8,064 nucleotides of DNA from Pseudomonadota bacterium (GTDB lineage Bacteria > Desulfobacterota > WTBG01 > JAGOGO01), in the NCBI GenBank assembly GCA_021160085.1, contig JAGHDE010000129.1, positions 1-8,064 of the forward strand, in the 5' to 3' direction. Shown here piece by piece: positions 1-6,110 of the stretch. The notes below the pieces were generated by a model, which searched no databases, was not told where the DNA came from, and saw only the letters and a program-made list of their open reading frames with translations. The first letter of the stretch is position 1. Each line of letters starts with the position of its first letter. Position numbers and translations under genes: made by a program.

Positions 1-885
1 GTGCACGAGCAAGCCCTCTTAGCGGTTGAAGAAGCCGATATCATTATTTTTCTCACTGATGGACGAGAAGGCCTTACTCCAGCCGACACGGATCTCTTAA
101 ATTTTCTCCGCACCATTTCCAAACCAATTTTTTATTGCATCAACAAAGTAGACGGGCCACGCCAGGACGATAACATCGTAGATTATTATCAGACCGGTAT
201 AGATAGCTGGTATCCAATCTCAGCCAAACACAGCCGCGGAGTGTGGGAACTGATGGATGGAGTGACAAAGATTATCCCGGAAAAAACTCCTTCACCAAAA
301 GATGAAAATATCATAAAAATTGCGCTCCTGGGACGGCCAAATGTTGGCAAGTCCTCCCTGGCCAATCGAATCTTAGGCTATGATCGGGTAATTGTAAATG
401 AAACCCCCGGAACAACCAGGGATGCTATTGATACACTCTTCACCTTTAACGGGCAGAAATATACCATCATTGACACTGCCGGCATTCGACGAAAGAGCCG
501 GATTGGATTGACGTTAGAAAAGTATTCTGTTACTGAATCATTACGCGCTCTCCGGCGATGTGACATTGGTCTGGTTATTATTGATGCTGAGGAAAGAATA
601 ACCGAACAGGATGTAAAAATTGCCGGTCAACTATATAAAAGGGAGAAGGCCTGTCTGCTGGTGGTTAACAAATGGGATCTTATCCAGAAGGACAACTCCA
701 CTCCGGGGTGCTTTGTCAAAAACATTAAAGACAAAATGAAATTCCTTGATTTTGCTCCCATTCTGTTTGTTTCTGCGCTTTCAGGCCAGAGGGTGACGAA
801 AATATTAGAAAAGGCCCAGGATTGTTTTACCCAATTTCAAAAAAGAATCGGGACCAGTGATCTAAACCAGACCTTAAAGAGATAG
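1..885 (+). CDS. der: Ribosome biogenesis GTPase Der (EngA), 5'-truncated, GTPase domains
   Basis: Der is a tandem-GTPase protein that acts in the cytoplasm in assembly of the large ribosomal subunit. The reading frame is open from base 1 and the first visible codon (GTG) is internal, because the P-loop, switch regions and DTGG motif of the first GTPase domain are missing at the window edge. What remains of domain 1 is its G4 motif NKVD (residues 48-51) and G5 SAKH (74-77). Domain 2 is complete: P-loop GRPNVGKS (111-118), switch I PGTTRD (136-141), DTAG (158-161), NKWD (223-226) and SAL (258-260). The family then has a KH-like domain, but here the frame stops at TAG 883-885 just after RIGTSDLNQTLK, where that domain begins. 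The domain continues in another frame from about 879 (next entry). The identification is firm; whether the break is real is unknown. Confidence 0.95.
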   Translation: MHEQALLAVEEADIIIFLTDGREGLTPADTDLLNFLRTISKPIFYCINKVDGPRQDDNIVDYYQTGIDSWYPISAKHSRGVWELMDGVTKIIPEKTPSPKDENIIKIALLGRPNVGKSSLANRILGYDRVIVNETPGTTRDAIDTLFTFNGQKYTIIDTAGIRRKSRIGLTLEKYSVTESLRALRRCDIGLVIIDAEERITEQDVKIAGQLYKREKACLLVVNKWDLIQKDNSTPGCFVKNIKDKMKFLDFAPILFVSALSGQRVTKILEKAQDCFTQFQKRIGTSDLNQTLKR

Positions 886-1133
886 TGAATGAATACCCAC
901 CCTCCCGCTATCACGGAAAACCAGTCAAGCTTTATTATCTATCCCAGGTAGACATAAAACCGCCAACATTTGTTTTCTTCACCAACAGCCCTCAAGCAAT
1001 CCATTTTTCCTACGAACGATACCTGGCCAATCAGCTCAGGGCTGAGTATGGGTTTGAAGGAACCCCCCTTCGTCTCTTCTTCAGGAAACGAACCCGAAAG
1101 AAAACGGAAAATACAATAGCTTTGCAAAGGTGA
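885..1133 (+). CDS. der: C-terminal KH-like domain of Der, in a shifted frame
   Basis: This 82-codon frame encodes the KH-like domain that should be joined to the preceding GTPase domains. Characteristic Der signatures are visible: KLYYLSQV, KPPTFVFF, HFSYERYLANQLR and GFEGTPLRLFFRKR, followed by a basic tail. Homology continues upstream of the GTG at 885: in this frame bases 873-887 read L-K-E-I-V, so one extra base near the A-run 876-878 would restore a continuous Der protein. The GTG at 885 overlaps the upstream TAG by one base (TAGTG), so a separate product made by reinitiation is conceivable, although only a weak AAAGAG purine stretch lies very close upstream. The domain is needed for Der function in studied bacteria. 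A sequencing or assembly error, or a true frameshift, is more likely than two genes. The stop lies 5 bases from the convergent purQ stop. Confidence 0.9.
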   Translation: MNEYPPSRYHGKPVKLYYLSQVDIKPPTFVFFTNSPQAIHFSYERYLANQLRAEYGFEGTPLRLFFRKRTRKKTENTIALQR

Positions 1134-1148
1134 CCTTTTTACAAAAGC
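1119..1148. terminator. Possible shared hairpin between convergent der and purQ
   Basis: An imperfect stem spans both stop codons. GCTTT (1119-1123) pairs with AAAGC (1144-1148), and AAAGG (1126-1130) pairs with CCTTT (1134-1138). A TGA triloop, which is the der stop codon, closes the stem, and GC faces TTACA in an internal loop. Its position between two convergent genes suits a bidirectional transcription end, but there is no clean T-tract on either side, so the call is weak. Confidence 0.3.
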
Positions 1149-1972
1149 GTACCTTTCACATACCTGACCCCATTCCGGAATATCTCGATTCCTAACCCCT
1201 CTTCCGATAAGGAGCGGCCTTTGCGCCTTAATTCTTCCTTTTTCCGGGTCCAGTCGGGATGATTGGTTGCGTGATTATACCCTTCCGGATGGGGCATCAG
1301 CCCCAGAATTCTTCCCGTCGGATCGCAGATCCCGGCAATATCTCTGAGTGAGCCATTAGGATTAAACGGAAATCTACCCTCAGCAATTTCGCCTTCGGGA
1401 GTGGCATATTGGAAAACCACGAGTTTCTTATCAAACAACTGCTTAATAACCGCTTCTTCGGCAAAAATTTTTCCTTCCCCGTGTCGGACGGGCAACTCAA
1501 TCTGTTCGATACCCCGGGTGAACACACACGGAGTATCCAGTGTTTTCAGACAAACCCAGTCATCCCTGAAGTTACCGCAATCATTAAATGTAAGCGCCAC
1601 TTTACGGGAGGTATAGTCCCCGTCAAAACCGGGAAGCAGCCCAAGATTGACCAACACCTGAAATCCATTGCAAATTCCAATGATGAGTTTTCCATCTTTT
1701 AGAAACTGTTCAATCTGGTCTCCGATGTTGTATTTTAAACGGTTTGCCAAAATCACCCCGGCTCCATGATCATCACCCCAACTGAACCCTCCATCAAACA
1801 CCAGCAGATGATAATCAGTTAAAGATGAGCGCCTTCCAAATTCATCGCCCTTGATGAGTTCATTAACATGAACCCGGTCTGATTCAGCTCCTGCAATTTT
1901 TAAAGCATGATCAGTTTCATAATCGCAGTTTATACCGTAACCGGTTAAAATTAGTGCCTTAACTGTTTTCAT
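1139..1972 (-). CDS. purQ: Phosphoribosylformylglycinamidine synthase, glutaminase subunit PurQ
   Basis: PurQ is the class I glutamine amidotransferase that hydrolyses glutamine and feeds ammonia to the PurL synthase, which converts FGAR to FGAM with ATP. The 277-residue protein shows the nucleophile elbow GICNGFQ with Cys101 and the His/Glu pair in MPHPE (His228, Glu230), so the triad is intact. The N-terminal VKALILTGYGINCDYE and the loop VFDGGFSWGDD (58-68) are typical of PurQ. It is longer than the roughly 225-230 residues of Bacillus-type PurQ. I chose ATG 1972 because homology starts there and it overlaps the purSL stop as ATGA; an in-frame ATG nine codons upstream lies inside purSL and adds no family sequence. 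A GGGG stretch at 1979-1982 can serve as ribosome binding site. The overlap suggests translational coupling and equal amounts of the two subunits. Confidence 0.96.
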   Translation of the reverse strand: MKTVKALILTGYGINCDYETDHALKIAGAESDRVHVNELIKGDEFGRRSSLTDYHLLVFDGGFSWGDDHGAGVILANRLKYNIGDQIEQFLKDGKLIIGICNGFQVLVNLGLLPGFDGDYTSRKVALTFNDCGNFRDDWVCLKTLDTPCVFTRGIEQIELPVRHGEGKIFAEEAVIKQLFDKKLVVFQYATPEGEIAEGRFPFNPNGSLRDIAGICDPTGRILGLMPHPEGYNHATNHPDWTRKKEELRRKGRSLSEEGLGIEIFRNGVRYVKGTLL

Positions 1973-4965
1973 ACCATTGCCCCAAAAGTTTTCTTCCACA
2001 CCTCTTTTAATTCAGAGATATTCAAATCTACTATTTTGTTCCTTCCAATGCCTTGAATTACCAGTATCGGTTTTTCAGTTACTTTCCCAATACAAGCGTA
2101 TGGCAAATTTCCCAAAATGGTCTCAAACCTTTCCCTGTTCTCGGGAGCAATGGTCACAATAAACCTCCCCCCGCTCTCCGAATAAAGAACCGAATCATCA
2201 GCACTGCCTTCACCCACCGGCACTCTATCCAAGTCAACCTCCATTCCCAAACAGGCGGCCATGGCCACAAACGCAAGATGCACTCCCATACCACCCCGGT
2301 AAATCCCGTGGGCCGAAGCCACCACTTCCTCGTTTACAGCCTGGTTCAATGCCTGATAACGAGGCATCACCTCATTTGGAGCTATCTTCGGAACATTAAG
2401 GCCTGTATATCCAAACCTTTCATAATATTCTGAACCTCCTAATTCATTCTTTGTATCTCCTAATATGTAAACCAAATCTCCCGGGAGCTTTGCATCCATG
2501 GTAACAGACCGGCGGATGTCGTCAATGACTCCGGTGGCAGTAAACTGAAGGGTGGGCAAACCAGATATCTTGTGCGTCTCGCCATATCGCCCCTTTAAGT
2601 TTCCATCAATATACATGCTGTCTTTTCCTGAAAGCAGGGGGACTCCAAATTCCAGACAGCAATCCTTAAGAGCCCGGTTAGCTCTGACCAGTTGAGCGGC
2701 TTTGTATTTGCCATCAGGGTTGGAAACCGGATGATACTGAATATCAGGCCAGCAGAAATTATCCACCCCGGCAATGTTGTCAAGGTTGACCCCCACAGCT
2801 ATCAGCCTCCTTATTGCTTCATCGATTGTAGCGGCAACCATGTGGTAAGTATCGATTGTGCTATAGGTGGGGTTAACCGCCTGAGTAGCAGCCAGACCTC
2901 GATTAGAAGTCAGAACCGGACGGATAACAATCGCATCACTCACCACATCTCTCTCTTTGCCAATTAGAGGTTTAATAACACTTCCCCCCTGGACTTCATG
3001 GTCGTACTGTCGAATGATCCATTCTTTGCTCGCAATATTCGGCCGTGATAACATATCAGCAAGCAAACTATTGTGGTCTTCGGGTTCCTCAATTACGGGT
3101 TCTTTCAATCCCCGCAATTCCGGAGATGCCCATTCGGCCTCAAATTCCCACTGGGGGAAATCCGACTTCAAAAGCTGGGTATTGACATAGGCACAGCTCT
3201 TGCCGCCAAACAGGATGTTGATTTTTCCGGAATCAGTATAGGTGCCAATCACCGTGCTTTCCACATCATGCTTGCGGGAAAGCTCCATAAACCTTTTTTC
3301 ATGCTCTGGTTTGATTGCAACGGTCATCCTCTCTTGAGATTCAGAAACCCAGATTTCCCAGGGATCCAGACCGGCATATTTGAGAGGAACCTTATCCAGA
3401 TGAACCTCACAGCCGTTGCTCAAAAGGCTGCTTTCTCCTATGGATGAAGAAAGACCACCGCCACCATTATCAGTAATATAAGCAATCAGTCCTTCATCTC
3501 TTGCTTCTATCAGAAAATCAAGCATCTTTTTCTGGGTGTACGGATCCCCTATCTGGACGTGTCCTGCCGGCGTACTTTCGCTGAATACCTCGGAGGCGGC
3601 AGTAACCCCATGGATTCCATCCTTTCCCACTCTGCCCCCGGCCATAATAATAAGATCACCTTTACTCGTCGTCTTTTTTTCGCTCGGCCGGCCCATAATG
3701 CGGGAGGGCATAATACCGAATGCGGTCACAAAAACGAGGCACTTTCCCAGATAACTTTCGTGGAAAAACAGATTTCCATAGGGAGTTGGAATACCGCTTT
3801 TGTTCCCTCCGTCTTTAACACCCCTGATAATGCCGTCCAGAAGCCGACGGGGTAAAAGACGGGGTTTCAAGTCGCCACCATACTCCCGGGGGCCAACGCA
3901 ATAGCCATACATTCCCATGATCAGCTTTGATCCTAAACCCGTTCCCATCGGGTCACGATAGACCCCCACAATGCCGGTAAGTGATCCACCGTAGGCTTCC
4001 ATGTTGGAGGGGCTGTTATGGGTCTCTCCGGTAATTGTATAATAATGCTGCTCGTCGAACCGGCCCACCCCGGCATTATCCCAAAGGACTGAAACCACCC
4101 AGGACTTTTTCTTCTGAATTTCCAAAGTAGGATCTTCGATGCAGGTTTTAAAAAGATTGTCGATAAGTTCTGTTTTTCCGGTTGAGAGGTCTTTGTAATG
4201 AAAAAGTCCTTTGAAGGTATTATGGTTGCAATGATCAGACCGGGCCTGAGCAATATATTCCAGTTCGACATCAGTAGGTTGATCAAGGCCCACCTTTATT
4301 CTCTCGTCCCGCACTTCCTGCCGGAGAAAATAATCTCTTATGGTAGGAATGTCCCGGGGGTTCAGGGCCAGGTTTCGCTCATTGCTTACCTTCATCAACT
4401 CCTCATCGCTGGAAACACTGATAGAAGCAACCGCTGGTTCATGCTTCAACACTACTTTGGGAACGCGGACACCCATACTTTCCCTCAGCTTCCTTTGGCT
4501 CTTTTCAATAACCTCCCACTGCTGGACGAGTTCATTGGCGAGCGACTCCCGGGCTATCAATGCAACTTTCCCCCGATCCAGATTTTTCCCGCAGACACAA
4601 TAAAGTTTGGATGTATAACAGGCATCCCCTTCCCGAAATGGAAGCTTAAGATAATCTTCTATAGCTTCTGCGGCGGTGCTTCCGGCCGTATCCCTCACTC
4701 CGGGGCGATATCCAACCCAGATTGCCCAGTCAAACTCAATATTCAGGGGTTCAAAAGATGAAATATGAGTCACAGGATTAGTGAAAATATTTGTTTGGAT
4801 TTCTTTCATCTGCTGAAAATCGAGGGGCGCATCAATTGTAATAATGTTTATCAGCCGCACCGATTCCAGATCAATTCCGAAATAATCACGGGCCTGAATC
4901 TTGATAGATTCTCCTTCAGCATCAAAAAGATCGGGTTTGAGAGCAACTTCCAGCCGCTTTGCCAT
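1969..4965 (-). CDS. purL: PurS-PurL fusion: phosphoribosylformylglycinamidine synthase
   Basis: This 998-residue protein is the synthase that makes FGAM from FGAR, ATP and ammonia. Residues 1-155 are PurS-like with two signatures, LKPDLFDAEG (9-18) and YRPGVRDTAG (86-95), suggesting two fused PurS units. A linker around 160-235 leads to the catalytic region ARSDHCNHNTF (241-251), where His245 matches the active-site His of small PurL (SEHC). Then come GETHNSPSNMEAYGG (313-327), KDGIHGVTAAS (448-458), DNGGGGLSSS (499-508), VQGGSVIKPLIG (658-669), LLSGKDSM (777-784) and SESGGRF (929-935) of the second half. It is larger than small PurL (about 740) and smaller than E. coli-type PurL (about 1300), since the glutaminase is encoded separately by purQ downstream. 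ATG 4965 directly begins the PurS homology and has AGGGG about 10 bases upstream. A strong promoter lies upstream at 5047-5075. Confidence 0.95.
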   Translation of the reverse strand: MAKRLEVALKPDLFDAEGESIKIQARDYFGIDLESVRLINIITIDAPLDFQQMKEIQTNIFTNPVTHISSFEPLNIEFDWAIWVGYRPGVRDTAGSTAAEAIEDYLKLPFREGDACYTSKLYCVCGKNLDRGKVALIARESLANELVQQWEVIEKSQRKLRESMGVRVPKVVLKHEPAVASISVSSDEELMKVSNERNLALNPRDIPTIRDYFLRQEVRDERIKVGLDQPTDVELEYIAQARSDHCNHNTFKGLFHYKDLSTGKTELIDNLFKTCIEDPTLEIQKKKSWVVSVLWDNAGVGRFDEQHYYTITGETHNSPSNMEAYGGSLTGIVGVYRDPMGTGLGSKLIMGMYGYCVGPREYGGDLKPRLLPRRLLDGIIRGVKDGGNKSGIPTPYGNLFFHESYLGKCLVFVTAFGIMPSRIMGRPSEKKTTSKGDLIIMAGGRVGKDGIHGVTAASEVFSESTPAGHVQIGDPYTQKKMLDFLIEARDEGLIAYITDNGGGGLSSSIGESSLLSNGCEVHLDKVPLKYAGLDPWEIWVSESQERMTVAIKPEHEKRFMELSRKHDVESTVIGTYTDSGKINILFGGKSCAYVNTQLLKSDFPQWEFEAEWASPELRGLKEPVIEEPEDHNSLLADMLSRPNIASKEWIIRQYDHEVQGGSVIKPLIGKERDVVSDAIVIRPVLTSNRGLAATQAVNPTYSTIDTYHMVAATIDEAIRRLIAVGVNLDNIAGVDNFCWPDIQYHPVSNPDGKYKAAQLVRANRALKDCCLEFGVPLLSGKDSMYIDGNLKGRYGETHKISGLPTLQFTATGVIDDIRRSVTMDAKLPGDLVYILGDTKNELGGSEYYERFGYTGLNVPKIAPNEVMPRYQALNQAVNEEVVASAHGIYRGGMGVHLAFVAMAACLGMEVDLDRVPVGEGSADDSVLYSESGGRFIVTIAPENRERFETILGNLPYACIGKVTEKPILVIQGIGRNKIVDLNISELKEVWKKTFGAMV

Positions 4966-4982
4966 AACTTTTTGCCCCTAAT

Positions 4983-5069
4983 ATCGTCAATAAAAAACAG
5001 TTCTGACCATTGAAAAAACCGGTTCCTGAAAATTCTCGGTTAAGCAATTTTATTGATCGTCAGAATAAA
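4983..5069 (-). repeat. Spaced direct repeat in the purSL control region
   Basis: Two related sequences occur on the minus strand: TTTATTCTGACGAT (5069-5056) and TTTATTGACGAT (4994-4983), differing by a CT insertion. The first fills the spacer between the -35 and -10 boxes and the second sits in the leader just ahead of the ribosome binding site. Their distance is about 74 bases. They could be two binding sites of a regulator, or chance in AT-rich DNA. Confidence 0.35.
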
Positions 5070-5075
5070 TGTCAA
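5047..5075 (-). promoter_or_regulatory. Sigma70-type promoter of purSL-purQ
   Basis: On the minus strand, TTGACA (5075-5070) is followed by a 17-base spacer and TAAAAT (5052-5047). That is a perfect -35 box and a five-of-six -10 box at ideal spacing. Transcription would start near 5040 and give a leader of about 75 bases before ATG 4965. I see no match to the E. coli PurR operator or the Bacillus PurBox in the leader, and no obvious purine riboswitch fold. Confidence 0.75.
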
Positions 5076-5177
5076 GATTTGTTATTATCATCAGCCAGGC
5101 GCCATTAAAGTTGCACTAATGGAAATGTTCTGTTAATCTTTAATCGATTTAATGAAGCAAGCAGTTAAAATTTCGAT

Positions 5178-5190
5178 AAGGAACCCTGTC
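5178..5190 (+). promoter_or_regulatory. Ribosome binding site deciding the purN-like start
   Basis: AAGGA at 5178-5182 lies 8 bases before ATG 5191, a good Shine-Dalgarno sequence and spacing. The earlier in-frame ATG at 5152 is preceded only by AT-rich sequence without any purine-rich site. This favours 5191. Confidence 0.65.
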
Positions 5191-5994
5191 ATGATTGCGC
5201 CACTTCATGACCCCTCGAAAGGCATCCTGAGAGTTGCGGGTCTTATGTCGGGGTCAGGAACCAACATTAGAAAAATCATTGAACACCAAAAAAAAATGGG
5301 GGGGGGTGAAAAGGGCTCGCCATTTGAAATTGTTGTTCTCTTCAGCGATTCCTGGAACAGCAATGCCCCACAAATCGGAAAAGAATTTGATATCCCGGTT
5401 GTAATAAGGGATATTGGAGCATTTTATACCGAAAGGAACAAAAAACGAAGCGACTTGACCATCCGGCCTGAATTCGACCGGCAAACAGCAAAAGTCCTTT
5501 CATCCTTTGGAGTCAAGGTTGCCGTTTACGGCGGATATATGAGTATTGCCACCTATCCTTTGATCGACGCTTTCATGGGAATAAATGTTCATCCTGCTGA
5601 CCTTTCGATTGATGAAGGCTGCAAACGAAAATTTACCGGAGATCACGCGGTGCGTGATGCCATCATGGCAGGCGAGAAAACCATAGCCGCCTCTACTCAT
5701 ATTATTACCAGGGAAGTTGACCAGGGGCCGATTTTGATGATTTCTTCCCCCCTCCCGGTGATCAAAAAAAAGGAATGGAATCTTTCTCAACCAGCGGATT
5801 TAAAAAAAGCGGAAGAGTTTAACCAGGAAGAACTAAAGGTAAAAGGAGACTGGATTATTTTTCCTGAAACCATCGAATACCTCTCCCGAGGCCGATATGG
5901 TAAAGATGACCGCGGTCTTCTTTACTTTGATGGAAACCCCATACCTAAAGGTCTGCGGTGGGAGGAAAGTTTGAAATTAGAAACTGGAAATTAG
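5191..5994 (+). CDS. purN: PurN-like phosphoribosylglycinamide formyltransferase
   Basis: PurN transfers a formyl group from 10-formyltetrahydrofolate to GAR, giving FGAR. From ATG 5191 the protein has 267 residues, longer than the roughly 210 of E. coli PurN. GLMSGSGTN (17-25) matches the phosphate-binding loop. INVHPADLS (131-139) carries the catalytic Asn132 and His134. STHIITREVDQGPI (168-181) carries the catalytic Asp177. The end contains FPETIEYLSRGR and the YFDGNPIPKG segment, as in PurN. Extra length comes partly from a Lys-rich stretch around 192-220. ATG 5152 would add 13 residues with no family similarity and no ribosome binding site. An A9 and a G9 tract lie near the 5' end. The PurN fold and chemistry are clear; GAR as substrate is inferred from the adjacent purM and purSL genes, because the sequence is divergent. 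Confidence 0.85.
   Translation: MIAPLHDPSKGILRVAGLMSGSGTNIRKIIEHQKKMGGGEKGSPFEIVVLFSDSWNSNAPQIGKEFDIPVVIRDIGAFYTERNKKRSDLTIRPEFDRQTAKVLSSFGVKVAVYGGYMSIATYPLIDAFMGINVHPADLSIDEGCKRKFTGDHAVRDAIMAGEKTIAASTHIITREVDQGPILMISSPLPVIKKKEWNLSQPADLKKAEEFNQEELKVKGDWIIFPETIEYLSRGRYGKDDRGLLYFDGNPIPKGLRWEESLKLETGN
5288..5306 (+). repeat. Adjacent A9 and G9 homopolymer tracts inside purN
   Basis: Nine A (5288-5296), one T, and nine G (5298-5306) encode Lys-Lys-Met-Gly-Gly-Gly (about residues 34-39 from ATG 5191). Gain or loss of one base would shift the frame near the start of the protein. As given, the frame is open. Confidence 0.95.
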
Positions 5995-6014
5995 GGTATT
6001 ATTTTCTGTTTTTT
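5973..6014 (+). terminator. AT-rich hairpin and 14-base repeat at the end of the purN-like gene
   Basis: GAAATTAG occurs twice with a 14-base period (5973-5980 and 5987-5994) and encodes the last codons and stop. AAACTGGAAAT (5981-5991) can pair with ATTTTCTGTTT (6001-6011), with one mismatch and one G-U pair. The 9-base loop holds most of the stop codon, and a T6 run (6009-6014) overlaps the stem's 3' end. This could be a weak intrinsic terminator or a decayed dispersed repeat. The rest of the 116-base gap to purM is AT-rich and shows no convincing promoter. Confidence 0.3.
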
Positions 6015-6110
6015 GCAAGTTCGGGTTTTCAGCTTTAACTCATTAATAATAAACAATAATTCGTAAAGTTTTAGCCAAACTATTACTAAAACTAAAAAGG
6101 TAAAAAAATC

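Noticed and set aside
1..885. GTG at base 1 as the true der start
   Set aside because: The first GTPase domain would lack its P-loop, switch regions and DTGG motif; the open frame simply enters from outside the window.
4198..4761. A 187-codon open frame on the plus strand inside purSL
   Set aside because: It lies wholly antisense to well-conserved PurSL sequence, its protein has no recognisable motif, and long antisense frames are common opposite such genes.
5111..5144. A promoter for the purN-like gene (TTGCAC at 5111 with TAATCT or TTTAAT downstream)
   Set aside because: With a 17-base spacer the -10 box matches only three of six positions, and the better TTTAAT is 22 bases away. The arm must have a promoter, but I cannot place it.
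5152..5190. ATG 5152 as start of the purN-like gene
   Set aside because: It has no Shine-Dalgarno sequence and adds 13 residues unrelated to PurN, whereas ATG 5191 has AAGGA at good spacing.
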